Assembly: GCA_964247055.1 (NCBI GenBank)
Contig: OZ176060.1
Coordinates: 1,240,001 to 1,304,000, forward strand
Direction of reading: 5' to 3'
Source: Paragordius varius
Lineage: Eukaryota > Nematomorpha
DNA length: 64,000 nucleotides
Positions 1 to 25,099 of the stretch are shown here, piece after piece. How positions within the stretch are numbered: the stretch's first letter is position 1; each line of letters starts with the position of its first letter. The notes beneath the pieces are model-generated. The model was not told where the DNA came from. It made no database searches and saw nothing but the letters and a program-made list of their open reading frames with translations. A program made the position numbers and the translations under genes.

Positions 1-600
1 CAGCTGATGGGGTATTAGTTTTTTTGGATTTAAAAGTTCTGATAAAAAGAAAGTTTATAAAAAGTTTAATAAGAATGTTCTAGAAAAGTTTATTAGGAAA
101 ATTTTGGGTAATTTGAAAAAGTTTAAGAGAGTTTTTAATGAACGTTTCAAGATCTCGTTTAAAGTAATTAGCTGATGGTTACCATGACAACGCAGACAAC
201 AGTTGATTTAAGCGCTAAGCCAATACATTAAGCACGGAATCACAGCTGATGGGGTATTTAGTTTACTTAGAATTGAAAAGTTTTAAATAAGTTAATTAAA
301 GTTTTTAACAAAGTTTTAGAAATGTTTATTAAGAAAGTTTTAAAATTTTGATGTAGTAAAAGGTTTAGAATTAATCAGCTGATGGTTACCACGACAACGC
401 CGGTAACATTCGATTTGAGCGCCAAAGATGCATTAAGCTGGGGTTTGAGTTGATGTTGGGTTATTTTTTAGAGTTTTAAGTTCTCTAAGAAAGTTCGAGG
501 AAAAGTTAAGTAAAAAAGTTTTTAGTTTGAAATTAGTCAGCTGATGGTTACCATGGCAACGCAAACAACAGTAGATTTACGCGCCACATAACATTTAAAT
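1..600 (+). repeat. Tandem copies of an RPL5 exon 3' edge
   Basis: Imperfect tandem units carry CAGCTGATGG at 1, 172, 243, 377 and 538. At 211-251 the unit reads in frame as SQYIKHGITADG followed by a GT donor, that is, the 3' edge of an RPL5 exon. The block at 400-455 is a decayed version of the same edge. Most units also carry a near-palindrome GTTACCATGGCAACGC. Which unit is the functional exon cannot be decided, because the window starts inside the array. Confidence 0.65.
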
Positions 601-1847
601 TTAATAAATAAAATTTTTATTTCAATAATTTATTTAGATTGAAACAATGTATAAGAAATTTTATTTTATAACTTCACTTTTATATTTATAATTAAATTAT
701 ATATTAAATATATATAGAATTTTTAAGCACTTAAATATATATTTATAATTTAATAAATTAATATTACATTTAAATAAAAAATTTAAAAATTTAATAAATA
801 AAATTTTTATTTCAATTTTATTTCAATTTAGATTGAAACAATGTATAAGAAAGTTCATGAAGCGATCCGTGCTAATCCCGTCCATGAACCCAAACCTAAA
901 AAGAAATATACCAAGCCTGGCAAAAAGTTTTTTAAATTATTTTTTTTTATTTAATAATATATATTTTTAATATTTAAATTAAATATAAAAATATTTTTTA
1001 ATATCAAGCAAAATGGTTTTAAAATATATCTATTTTAAAATGAATTTTTTTTTAATTAAAAATATTTTAAAAAAAGAAAATTGAAAATTTTTTTTTTTCA
1101 GGTTTAACATTTTATTTCAAATCGTTATTATATTTAATAAATATACTAAAAAGAAGTATAACAAGCCTGGGAAAACGTTAATTCTTTTTTAAATTTAAGT
1201 TTTTTATCTTAAAAAAATATATTTTTTTTTATTCAATATTGATTTAAAATATTTTTATATTTTTTAATATTTTTAAATTAGTATAATAATTATTTTAAAA
1301 TAAAAACAATTTTGGTGTTAAAAAATTTTAAACCTAATAAATTTTTTTCAATTTTTTTATATTAATAAAAATATTTAATTTTAAATATATTTATTTATTT
1401 AAATTAAATTTAAAAATCTTTTATTATTTAAATAATTTTTTTGTTAATTTTAAATAATATTTATGTTAGCCTGGAAAAAAGTTACTTTTTTTAAAATATA
1501 TATTTATTATTATTTATATTTTTAATAAGTTTGATAATTATTAATATTTTAAAAAAAATTAAACCTGAAAATGGTTTTTTTATAAACCTTTTAATTTCAA
1601 AATAAATTTAATATAAAATGTATATAATTATTTTAAAAAAATATGTTTTTTATTTAAAATGGGAAAAAGTTTTTTTTTCTAAATTTTATTTTTAAAAATA
1701 TATATATTTTAATTTTTTTTATTTTAATTTTAAAGGTATCAAAAAGTTAAGTTAACTTTGAAACAAAGGAAAGCGCGCGCAAAAGAAAAACTCGGAATTC
1801 TTAAACTCAAAGCTGGAATTGTTGAGGAATCTAAAATGGAAAATTAA
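1..1847 (+). CDS. RPL5: RPL5 (60S ribosomal protein uL18), 3' part of gene
   Basis: RPL5 binds 5S rRNA and is part of the 60S central protuberance. Only the C-terminal coding part is in the window. Exon 832-926 encodes a stretch beginning IETMYKKVHEAIRANPVHE, which matches the animal RPL5 motif MYKKAHAAIRENPVYE. Exon 1736-1847 encodes the basic tail, starting YQKVKLTLKQRKARAKEK and ending ESKMEN-stop. Phases agree: 832-926 enters in phase 0 and leaves two bases (AA), completed by the first base of 1736. The preceding exon ends with ...ITADGGG then GT, at 1-11 or further upstream, because 211-251 repeats the same edge (SQYIKHGITADG, compare human SQYIKNSVTPD). The 5' exons are outside the window. 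The gene converges with SURF4, which is on the other strand. Confidence 0.88.
832..926 (+). CDS. RPL5: RPL5 penultimate exon
   Basis: Thirty-one codons plus two bases. The acceptor is ...ttcaatttAG at 830-831 and the donor is GTTTTTT at 927. Residues MYKKVHEAIRANPVHEPKPK are diagnostic of RPL5. A fragment of its 5' edge (acceptor plus ATTGAAACAATGTATAAGAA) also stands at about 626-658, and a fragment of its 3' edge (AAGAAGTATAACAAGCCTGG) at about 1148-1175. Confidence 0.88.
1736..1847 (+). CDS. RPL5: RPL5 terminal exon
   Basis: The acceptor is ...tttaaAG at 1734-1735. One base completes the split lysine codon, then 36 codons run to TAA at 1845-1847. The product is Lys/Arg-rich, as expected for the uL18 C-terminal tail. 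The last ~45 bases are repeated downstream at about 1978-2030 with one or two coding differences, and again, badly decayed, near 2140-2210. Confidence 0.87.
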
Positions 1848-1969
1848 TAAATAATTTTTTGGAAATTAAATAAATTTAATTAAATTTATTTCATTAATAA
1901 ATTAATAAATATTTATATATTGATAATTAATTGGAAATATATCAGATTAGCTGTTTTTTAAAAAAAAAA

Positions 1970-2215
1970 TTATAAAAAATCTTAAATCAAAGCTGGAATT
2001 GTTGATGAATCCGAAATGGAAAATTAATAAATAATTTTTTGAAAATTTAATAAATAAATTAATTTTTGAAAATAATTAATAAATTTAAACATATATACAT
2101 ATGTAAATTATATCTGATCGGCTGTTTATCAAAAAAATTATTAATCATATTAAAGCTGCAATTGTTGGGGATTTTAAATTTGATTTTAATTAATAAATAA
2201 ATTTTCAAGAATTTG
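1970..2215 (+). repeat. Copies of the RPL5 stop-codon end
   Basis: Positions 1980-2035 repeat the last ~50 coding bases of RPL5 (AAAGCTGGAATTGTTGA... through the ATGGAAAATTAA stop) and the first ~15 bases of 3' UTR. A third, much more diverged copy is visible around 2145-2175 (AAAGCTGCAATTGTTGGGG). There is no acceptor or open frame upstream, so these are not exons on their own. Confidence 0.7.
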
Positions 2216-2735
2216 AAATATTTTATAATTTTATATAATAATTCTATTAAAAACATGGAAACACTGAGGATTAAAATAAAATTCTGAAAAATTAAAATTT
2301 TGAAAATATATTGTGATATAATCTATAATAATAATAAAATATCGAAAAAATCTGTAAAAATTATCCTTTGGGTAACTCTGACACAATCAGTCAAAAAAAC
2401 TAATCCATTACAATCAGATACCACAATACTAACTGTAACTTTCTAACCTGTCTGTCGATTATGAGAAGCGCTCACCTTTTTATATTATTTTTGTAAATTT
2501 TATAATTATTTTTATCCATTCAATAGAAATAAATATCTGTAGAAAGGTTTTTTTTTAGTTCGCGCGCCCTCTCGACCGTAGTAACGATTTTTTAAGCTTC
2601 GTCATTTATGTTCAAGGTTCCCACATCTTGATCCAGGCTCTAAGCGACATATCATATTTCGAGTAATAACATGATGATTTTCAATACCCTTGTAGGTGCC
2701 TGTTCGATGCCCTTGTATCCTCCTATAGGACATAC

Positions 2736-2905
2736 ATGAACTCATTATATTTTTCAAATTTTGTTTTAATTAATCTTATTTTCTTTTTTTTATTTTCTTT
2801 TATTTTAGTTAATCCATTGAAAAAGATACTCTCATGTATCGAAAATTTTGGATATAGTTTGAATTCAATAAATTTTACGAGAATACAAATTATTATTTTA
2901 ATCAC
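2736..2905. repeat. Solo arm of a fold-back repeat
   Basis: About 160 bases containing TCCATTGAAAAAGATACTCT and GGATATAGTTTGAATTC are nearly identical to one arm of the inverted repeat at 21955-22365. Weaker relatives lie at 23815-23880 and 30960-31035. It falls between the zinc-finger exon (2932-3244) and a GC-richer patch at 2560-2730. Confidence 0.6.
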
Positions 2906-2931
2906 CATCACATATGTAGACGGTTACTTAC

Positions 2932-3244
2932 TGATTTACCCAGTTCCCAACGATAGATATTCCATGGACATTGTTTTGGTGGCTTATAAGCCAGCCACCT
3001 TAGAGTTTTGTCGGATTTGGGGCGGCCAGAAACCCCACACATGGCTATTCCCCCTTTGTCCTTGGCCGCCATATGAAAGACCGTAACATGTCTTTTCATA
3101 TTCTTTTCGTTTAAAAACCTAACTGCACAACCATCAACTGGACAGGATACTAAGGCGACTGTTTGTAAAGGTAAATTATTGATGACAGGGGTTAGGTCCT
3201 TCGATTTCCTTCCTGGATGCGCAAACTCTCGGGTATGTGAATAT
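2932..3244 (-). CDS. Orphan exon encoding a C2H2 zinc finger
   Basis: An open stretch of 104 codons plus one base lies between a plausible acceptor (atatttAG, minus strand, at 3245-3246) and a perfect GTAAGT donor at 2926-2931. It encodes one C2H2 finger, CPVDGCAVRFLNEKNMKRH followed by VTVFH (C-x4-C-x12-H-x4-H). A basic N-terminal flank (HPGRKSKDL) and a Trp/Lys-rich tail (WLAYKPPKQCPWNIYRWELG) surround it. It is clearly richer in GC than its surroundings. The neighbouring exons were not found. A short candidate for the next exon starts after an acceptor near 2730, reading EDTRASNRHLQGY-stop in phase 0. It could be part of a gene overlapping the SURF4 3' end or a fragment of one. Confidence 0.45.
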
Positions 3245-4339
3245 CTAAATATCTCGATAAAAAATCAATAAAAATTGGCCGTTTTTCTTCGTCGTTTAAA
3301 AAGTGTTTTCGCGCCCTTTTTGCGAATCAGCTGATTTTTGATCCAGATCAGCTGATATTCTACCATCGTTTCTTATGTTCATCAAGACTAACACCCCCAG
3401 GCCCTAAGCTAATCAACAACAAAAGCCCGCCAACCACTGATTGGGTTTAGAAAAAAATCAATCGTATTTAAAATAAAAAAACAAACTCATTAATATAAAT
3501 CATGTGATTCAGAATTTTAAAACACAAAATTTATGAGAATTGACAATTTCAAGACAATAAAAAATCATAAAAATTAAAAGCTATATTCAGACAAACATCA
3601 AGAATTATCCTTTTTTTGTCATTTTTGGGGTATTCAGATCAGCGGATTTTAAACTTTTTAATCATTTTTTGGCAGATCAGCTGATTTCACCACCGTTTAA
3701 TCTCAAAATCCAACTATAGATTGGAAAAAATCAATAGTATTTTTTTCGAAATTTTTTTATAAAATGTTAAAATTTATTGATAATATTCATCATGAAATAA
3801 CCATAAAAATGATAAATTTTTCAATGTTAAAACATAAATTATAATTGAAATCATGTGAAAAAATTAAGCAAAAAGGAAAATAGGAAAAAATATTCAAATA
3901 TCGATAAAAATTCATCCATTTTTCTTCGTTAAAAAAGTATTTTCGCGCCATTTTTTGCGAATCAGCTGATTTTTGATCCAGATCAGCTGATATTCTACCA
4001 TCGTTTTTTGTGTTCATCCAGATTAACACCCCCAGGCCCTAAGCTAATTAACATTAAAAGCCCGCCAACCACTGATTGGGTTTAGAAAAAAATCAATCGT
4101 ATTTTTTAAAATTTCAATAAAAAATGTTAAAATTTATTGATATCATCATGAAATAATCATAAAAATGATAAAATTGATAAAAACAAAATATAATTGAAAT
4201 CATAGGAATAAGGTCAAGCAAATATTCAAAATTGTTAATAAAAAAATCAATAAAAATTGGCCATTTTTCTTCGGGTAAAAAGTATTTTCGCGCCATTTTT
4301 TGTGAATCAGCTGATTTTTGGTTCATATCAGCTGATATT
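3225..4339 (-). repeat. Tandem copies of the SURF4 terminal exon and 3' UTR
   Basis: The last ~90 coding bases of SURF4 plus about 100 bases of 3' UTR recur at 3225-3450 and 3880-4090 ahead of the functional copy at 4245-4440. A very decayed unit is visible near 3600-3745. The copies keep the sense of the C-terminus in pieces (GGLL..., LGPGGVSL) but have frame-breaking changes. In the UTR part, each unit carries two CAGCTGAT motifs and a GCGCGAAAA block. Confidence 0.8.
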
Positions 4340-18407
<14,068 letters not shown>

Positions 18408-18594
18408 CTCGCCTCTCAATTGGGACCGAACATAAAACGTGGTATGAATGACAAATGATAAATTAAAATTATATTTTTTTAAAATAAGTTTTACTTTTTT
18501 ATTAAAAAAAATATATATTAATTTTAATTATTAATTAAAAATAGGTTTTTTATTTATAAAAAAAAGCTTAAAATGAATATTTAAATAATATATA

Positions 18595-19163
18595 TTAACA
18601 CTTGGATACAACACATTCATTTTAGTCCTTCGATTCAAATTGGGGTAGTTAAAAAGCCCAGGTCTGTTTAAAATTAAATTCTTTAAAAAATATGGGAGGA
18701 ATCGAAACCATGATTGAATTTCACACTTATAAAACATTATATAAAAAAATTTACTCAAAAATATTTGTTATTACTTATTTTAAGCTAAAATCGAAAGATA
18801 AAAATTTCGTCAACGTGACATGTGTCAAATTGTAAAATTAAAAATAATACAAATTTAACCGCCTTTCTATTTCTATCAATGTTAGATGTAATTTATATAA
18901 AAAATAAGCTTTAGTTTTACTCTTAAAAATAAATGAAGACAATATTTTGCAATTTTTTGTAAAATAAAAATGGCGTCGAAGTAGTTTGAGATGGAACTTT
19001 TTTTCAAAACAAAATTTTATCAAGATATTTTGGCATATTTATATAATTTTTATCAGGATAGAAGCATATTAAATTGGGACCGTTTCCTTCGGTAGTTTTA
19101 AAAAATTTAATTTAAATTTAGTCTGGGGAATTTAGATACCCCAATTTTTAATCGAAATGTTAA
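18595..19163. mobile_element. Dispersed repeat family A, single copy
   Basis: About 570 bases starting TTAACACTTGGATACAACAC and ending CGAAATGTTAA, with short inverted ends including ATTGGGGTA and TACCCCAATT. The same sequence recurs twice in 62419-63481. It contains ATGGCGTCGAAGTAGTTTGA, which resembles the first codons of RPL7A. It lies upstream of SURF4. No coding capacity is evident. Confidence 0.65.
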
Positions 19164-19174
19164 TATAAATCTTG

Positions 19175-20125
19175 ATTTAAACTGTATGTCTTTTAGATAA
19201 AAATATTTGTCTTGAGATTTTCACGTTTTGTCTGTATAATTTCAATTTTTAATGTATTTTAATGTTGGTTGTTGTTTCATTTATCTTCTTGTATTCAATA
19301 AATAAAAGCTTATATTTTTTACAGTTTTTAGTCTAGAGGCTGAAATTGGGGAGCTCCAACACGCGATTAAATTCTACTAATATTTAACCCAATTATGTGA
19401 AAATCGCATCAAAAATCTTAACACTTCATCACGTTTTTAATATTTTTCCAATTTACCTTCTGGGTAATTTAGCTCCCAAAGCCTATGGTCTTAAGTTAAC
19501 TATACTAGTTTTAAAATTCTTGTTTTATTGAACTTTGATTATCAAACATTGTACCCTGTATTATATCTGAAAACTTGGTTAATTTAGCAAAGCTTTTAGA
19601 ATTTAGAGAGTCTAGAGCCGCTCTAAAACACATGAAATATTGGAAATTTAAAATTATTTCTCAATTATGTAATAATTGCATTAAAAAATCTTAAATCAGT
19701 CCCTCTTGCATGTAATTATCTAATTTTTTGGTGATAACTAGGGTTGTTCTGACCAGGTCAAAGACCTACTAGGTCAGACCTAAGTCTGACGCTAACATAG
19801 ATAAAAGATTTTTTTTCAATTTAGGCGTTTAACTATCTATATAAAAAAGTATAATTAGGAGAGGTGGATTAGAACTTAGGGTGTATCGATACATTTATCT
19901 CTAATCAGGAGAAATACAGTAAAAATTGAAATTATACGGACAAATTTTTCATAATAACCATATAAAGCAAAGTATAAAATTGATGCGTATATTGGTTATA
20001 CAATCAATTATATTTTAAAATTTGTAATTATATTATTTATATGAATAAAAATTTATAAAAGTATGGTTGTCTTTTAGAATTTATATTTTTACTTTTTATC
20101 GGTATAATTTCAGTTTTTACCGTAT
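19175..20125. repeat. Family C inverted repeats upstream of SURF4
   Basis: Positions 19175-19260 hold a half copy, and 19916-20125 a short complete copy, of a fold-back repeat. Its ends read CAGTAAAAATTGAAATTATA and the complement, with internal AAGTATGGTTGTCTTTTAGA. Between them (19320-19720) lie two diverged copies of a segment with TCTAGAG and TCAATTATGT. The rest is unassigned. Confidence 0.6.
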
Positions 20126-20205
20126 TTTCAGACCCGCTTCAATATGTACAGCGGAAAGCCTCTATGAAGAGAAATCTAGAGAATTCTCACAAAAACTGTT
20201 TAGAT

Positions 20206-20497
20206 CAGTGGTTCCCAACCTTTTTTATGTTCACGCCACACCAAATTAAAATTAAAATTCTTGCCCCTCTCCCTCCGTTTTCAAAAAATCTAAGATAAAA
20301 TAAATGAAAATTTATTATAATATTATAAAAATCATCCAATTAATGAGATCCTTTTATTTTCAAATTTGAAATATTTTTACATATCGGTATAAATCTTGAT
20401 ATTCTTTAATTTGTTTTCTTTTATAATTAAATTCTCCAAATTTCCCCCTCACCCCTTAATCTTAGATTTACCTAGGCAGCCATCTTGCGAACTACTG
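20206..20497. mobile_element. hAT-type MITE
   Basis: It starts CAGTGGTTCCCAACCTTTTT and ends CTTGCGAACTACTG, the usual imperfect inverted ends of hAT elements. The 8-base flanks GTTTAGAT (20198-20205) and GTATAGAT (20498-20505) are a target-site duplication with one mismatch. At 292 bases with no coding capacity, it is non-autonomous. Confidence 0.85.
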
Positions 20498-20710
20498 GTA
20501 TAGATAAAGATCGTTTAAACAAATAAATGATCGTTAAATATAATTTACGGCATTAAGTTGACATAACTAGAAGTGATGAAAATGATATAATAATTAATTG
20601 ATTTTTGGAATTCGTAATAATAGAAAGATTAAAATTATGGAATGTGGTTAAACAAAAATTATATTTAGCAATTTTTCTCTTCATTAATTAAGTTTTATCT
20701 TGTGTAATTT

Positions 20711-20995
20711 ACAGAAATTCACCCTTGAACAATTCAAATTCAACGAACAATTCAAATTCACGCTAAAAATTTTGTGTTTTTTAACATTATAAACCTCAAT
20801 TTTTTTTCATATAAAAATAAACTTACGTGAAAATTACTATACTGAAAAAATAATAACCTATATCATAAAATATATCTCTTATTAATAATGAGTTATATTA
20901 AACTGCCCGAAAACACAATTTATTTTTAAATTGAATTTGAATTGTTCAAGGTTGAATTTAATTTGTTCAAGGGTGAATTTGAATTGTAAATGGTA
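20711..20995. mobile_element. Terminal-inverted minisatellite element (copy d)
   Basis: Two units of the 21-mer on the left (with a degenerate end) and three on the right, ending TTGTAAATGGTA, enclose the same core as the other copies in inverted orientation. Confidence 0.75.
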
Positions 20996-21110
20996 TATAT
21001 AAAACAAATTTAAAATGCCAAGTCTTATCTTATGGCTATTAATTAAAACTTGCTATAAAGCCTTATTTATGATTCTATGTAGGATCATCATTTGTAATTT
21101 AATGAGTTTT

Positions 21111-21395
21111 ACAGTAAAAGTTGAAATTACACAGACAAAACGTAAAAACATGGAAACAAATATTTTTTTCAGTGACAACCATACTTTTTAAACTATAATT
21201 TTTCTCATATAATTTATAAAACTAAAAAATATATAATTGATTGTTTTACCGATCTACATGTCGTTTTCATATTTTGCGTTTAATACAATGATTTATTATA
21301 AAAATAAAGATTGAAAAAGGATGTTTTTTTGTAGAAAAAAAATATTTGTCCTTATTTTTTTACGTATTGTCCGTATATAATATTAAAATTTACTA
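21111..21395. repeat. Family C fold-back repeat
   Basis: The left end is ACAGTAAAAGTTGAAATTAC and the right end is its approximate complement (...CCGTATATAATATTAAAATTTACT). The arms face each other around a centre carrying AATTGATTGTTTTACC. Confidence 0.65.
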
Positions 21396-21606
21396 TAAAT
21401 AATCAGGGTATAGTTGTTAGTACTTCAAATATATTTTTTAGATTTTTTAAAACTTTCTATAATTATTTATGATTTCAGAATTTATATTTAAAAGGCTAAC
21501 GCTTGAACTGTTATAGGTCTGACCTAATGTGATGTCTAATGAATAGGATTTATGATTAAATAATTTATCGAAATAATTAAGTATTTGTTTTACAATTTAC
21601 CATTTT

Positions 21607-21913
21607 ACAGTAAAAATTGAAACTATATGGAAGGACAAAACGTAAAATAGAAAGAATATTTTTTTCTACAAGATAACCCCATATTTTTAAATTTTGATTT
21701 TTGTTAAAGATAACTATTTGATTGTTTAAAACTGCAAAATATAAAGAAATGTAAATTGGTAGAACAATCAATTATGAACATAAAGATTGTATTTAAATAT
21801 ATTTATTAGCAATTAACAATTCCCAAAAAGTATGGGGTTGGTTGTCTTTTGAAAAAAATATTTGTCTTTATATTTGTACGTTTCTGTCCGTATAAATTGA
21901 GTTTTTGGTGTAA
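21607..21913. repeat. Family C fold-back repeat
   Basis: The left end is ACAGTAAAAATTGAAACTAT and the right end is TGTCCGTATAAATTGAGTTT. It has the same internal blocks as the copy at 21111. Confidence 0.65.
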
Positions 21914-21954
21914 ATATTTTTATATGGGCAAAAAAATGTTAATTTTTGTCTTTA

Positions 21955-22365
21955 CCCTTGTATTCTAATGAAAATTATAAAATAATAATTTATATTCTCG
22001 TAAAATTTATTAAATTCAAACTATATCCAAAATTTTCGATACATGAGAATTCCTTTTCAATGGATTATCTAAAACAAAAGAAAATAATAATAATAAGATT
22101 ATTTAAAACAAAATTTGAAAAAATATATAATTATAAATTATGAGAACATGAAGAAAAAACAATAACATATGGACATCAGTTTGCATTTTTTTAGCATAAT
22201 TTATAATTTATATTTTTTCAAATTTTGTTTTTATTAATCTTATTATTATTTTCTTTTGTTTTAGTTAATCCATTAAAAAAGATACTCTAATGTATCGAAA
22301 ATTTTAGATATAGTTTGAATTTAATAAATTTTACGAGAATACAAATTATTATTTTAACAGAAAAT
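21955..22365. repeat. Inverted repeat (family D)
   Basis: Two arms of about 160 bases in opposite orientation enclose a spacer of about 65 bases. The left arm carries AACTATATCCAAAATTTTCG and the right arm its near complement. A solo arm is at 2736-2905. Likely a fold-back type MITE. Confidence 0.7.
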
Positions 22366-22539
22366 TTTAAAAGTTTGTCTTTACAACGTTTTTAAGTAAT
22401 TTTTTGACTATATTTAACAAAGTTATATTCTTCTGGGGTGGTTTTATATCGCCAAGCGAATAATATCGGATTACAGTTTTTAATTTTAAAAAAACTTTCA
22501 AATTCTAAAAGAAATATAACCTCGAAAACAAAACTGCTG

Positions 22540-22875
22540 AGTTTAAGTTCTTTCTTAAATTATTAAGAAAACAGCTGATTACAGTCTTGAACTTTAAAAG
22601 TCACCTGACTCTTAACGAAGTAAATCTTGAGATTAAAGGACAAGTAAATCTAAAAATAAAGTTCTTTCTTAGATTTTTAAGAACAGCTGATTTCAGTCTT
22701 CAACTTTAAAACACCTGATTTTTAACGAAGTAAACCTTGAGATTAAAGAATTACTAAGTCTCAAAATATTTAAGTTCTTTCTTAAATTATTAAGAAAAAC
22801 AGCTGATTACAGTATTGAACTTTAATAGCGTCCTGACTTTTAAAGAGGTAAAACCTTAAGAATAAAAAACAGCTG
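22540..22875. repeat. Tandem repeat with CAGCTGATT, about 115 bp x 3
   Basis: Three units each carry TTCTTTCTTA, AACAGCTGATT, CAGTCTTGAACTTTAA (or similar) and TAACGAAGTAAA. The CAGCTGATT motif is the one abundant in the SURF4 introns, here outside any recognised gene. Confidence 0.75.
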
Positions 22876-23139
22876 GATTAAATTTTACTAATTTTTGAGT
22901 ATGATATTCTTTAATTATGTCATTTTTGAATCAAAATATATCATATTATCATTTTAAATCATTTTATATGGACAAATAATATTTTATTTTTTATCGTCGT
23001 TCCACATTTTCTTGAATAAAAGTTATGAATTTACGCCTTTTCAATTTATTTTTGTGATTTTTTCACGCAAAAGTTTATTTTATACATATAAATTCTGAAT
23101 ATATTTAACAGATTTATGACCTTTGAGGTAGTTTTGCAT

Positions 23140-23960
23140 ACCAGAGGGATTAAAAATTTGAATATCTAAAAAAGTACTTAAGGTATTAATCTTAATTTAA
23201 AATTTCTACTTTCTTTAGCCTTTTAGGCACATTATAAAGATTTTGTAATAAAAAAAACGTCATCGCAAACTTTAAAAAAATTATTTCTGCAAAAAAATGT
23301 ATTTTATGCGAAAATATAAATAATTTATTTTAAAAAGCTTTCAGACTACATTTTACCAGCAAAAACTTGATATATTTTGGTTTTTATATCAGCTGTTGGT
23401 TCAATCGCGTTTTGAAGCTGTGCCAATTTTATACTCTAGAGATCAAAAAACTGTAAGAAATATAAGCTTTTTTATCTATTATACAGGAAAACAATATTTA
23501 ATAATTGAATTTTAACTAAAAAAACTTTCAAAAGCTAACTTTATTTACTAAATTGCGCTCTGATATATAATACAACAAACTATAACAAATGAAAAAAATG
23601 AAAAGGTAATATGTTTTAAATATTTAAATAAATACAGTTTAGAGTTTCTTTTTTTTCCCGAATTTCTTAAAGAGTTAGGATATTTCCTGCCTTAACTAAA
23701 ATAACTTTCAAAAGCTTACTTTATTTACAAAATTGCGCTCTGGTATATAAAACTACCACAAAAGTAAACTAAAATTAAAAAAAGTGAAAAGGTAATAAGT
23801 TTTAAATAAAAATTTGGATATAGTTTAATTTAATAAGTTTGATGAGAATTCAAATAATTATATTAACATAAAATATTCGTTCTCGTTGACAATATTAAAA
23901 TATACAGTTTAAAATTTATTTTTTTCCGAATTTCTTAATGAGTTAGCATACTTAAATTAT
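23140..23960. repeat. Dispersed repeat family B
   Basis: The segment at 23140-23600 is related to 45180-45560 and 58540-58960, sharing GCAAAAACTTGATAT, TGATAATTGAATTTTAAC and a decayed version of the RPL7A exon 1 region. The segment 23690-23960 resembles 30835-31110 (CAAAAGCTTACTT and TTTATTTTTTTCC...AATTTCTTAA). Confidence 0.55.
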
Positions 23961-24090
23961 ATCGAGGACTTGTGAAGGCTTTCGCTAGCCTGCCCAGGTC
24001 TAATTGACAGTAATAATAATTAAAACTGGGTTTCGAACTCAGGCACGCAGTTTAAAAGTCCAGACTCCTACCTTTTTAACATTACGCCTT
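23960..24090 (-). repeat. tRNA-like / SINE fragment
   Basis: On the minus strand GGTAGGAGTCTGGACTTTTA is followed by a T-arm-like CTGAGTTCGAAACCCAG. This resembles the 3' half of a tRNA, but no acceptor stem or D-arm could be paired. A related fragment is at 40680-40735. Most likely a tRNA-derived SINE remnant. Confidence 0.4.
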
Positions 24091-24137
24091 AATAAGTATT
24101 AACTACAATGGTAAAATACGTAATTGATTTTAATATT

Positions 24138-24720
24138 ACAGTAAAAATTGAAATTATAATTATACAGAAAAAACGTAAATATACCATTTACTGTTCAAAT
24201 TCACCCTTAAACAATTCAAATTCACCCTTAAACAATTCAAATTCACCCTTAAACAATTCAAATTCACCCTTAAACAATTCAAATTCACCCTTAAACAATT
24301 CAAATTCACCCTTAAACAATTCAAATTCACCCTTAAACAATTCAAATTTACCCTTAAACAATTCAAATTCACCCTCGAACAATTCAAATTCACCCTCAAA
24401 TAAATAACATGTTTTTTAAGATTAAAAATTACCTAATATATTTTTAAAAAATAAAATTTTGTTTTAAATTAAAATGATACTGAAAAAAATAATTAATTAT
24501 ACCATAAAGATATATTTTATATTAATAATGAGTTATATTAGTTCGAAAACACATAATTTATTTTTAGGGTGAATTTGAATTGTTCAAGGGGGTGAATTTG
24601 AATTGTTCAAGGGTGAATTTGAACTGTAAATGGTATATATAAAGACAAATATTTTTTCTAAAAGACAACCAACCATACTTTTTGAATCTTAATAATTTAT
24701 TTTATAATTGAAGAAAAACC
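24138..24720. repeat. Family C repeat interrupted by element e
   Basis: 24138-24181 is the left end of a family C repeat (ACAGTAAAAATTGAAATTAT, GTAAA). Its continuation (TATAAAGACAAATATTTTTT, AAAAGACAACCA, CATACTTTTTGAA) resumes at 24636 after the minisatellite element. The right end of the family C copy was not found. Confidence 0.7.
24182..24635. mobile_element. Terminal-inverted minisatellite element (copy e)
   Basis: Ends are TACCATTTACTG and CTGTAAATGGTA. The left array has about ten 21-base units and the right about two. It is flanked by TA and cleanly interrupts a family C repeat, so it is the younger insertion and its boundaries are well fixed. Confidence 0.85.
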
Positions 24721-25099
24721 AAAGTTATTTTTTTTTTTAAATTTAATTATTAAAAATGTAAAATTATGAAAACAAAAACCCATCTAATTTATATTAACCC
24801 ATTTTTTTAGAGGTCTTCTTATATATACTTTACCCTTATTTGGAAAAGTTTCACAAAACTTTATTAAAATTTTTCTTAAAAATATTTTTTACGTATATAT
24901 TTTTAAACAAAATAATAATATATTTATTAATATTTTTCAATTTTTTTATTTCAATTACTAAGGTTTTCCTAATTTTTTGTTTTTTTCAATTTTTTAACAA
25001 ATATTTAATTTTTGTTTAGAAATATTATATAGAAAATATATATTATTAAATAATGTATATATAAAATTTAAATTTATTAAATATTTAGGAATAAAAAAT

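Noticed and set aside
2736-3086. 116-codon open frame on the + strand
   Set aside because: Its first half is a fold-back repeat arm and its second half is antisense to a better-supported zinc-finger exon.
19735-19800. Short inverted motif with AGGTCAGACCTAAGTCTGAC
   Set aside because: Could be a hormone-response-like or simple inverted repeat, but there is no gene context or recurrence to support a function.
24160-24399. Regular repeats considered as a CRISPR array
   Set aside because: Units are contiguous without unique spacers, and the sequence is clearly eukaryotic.
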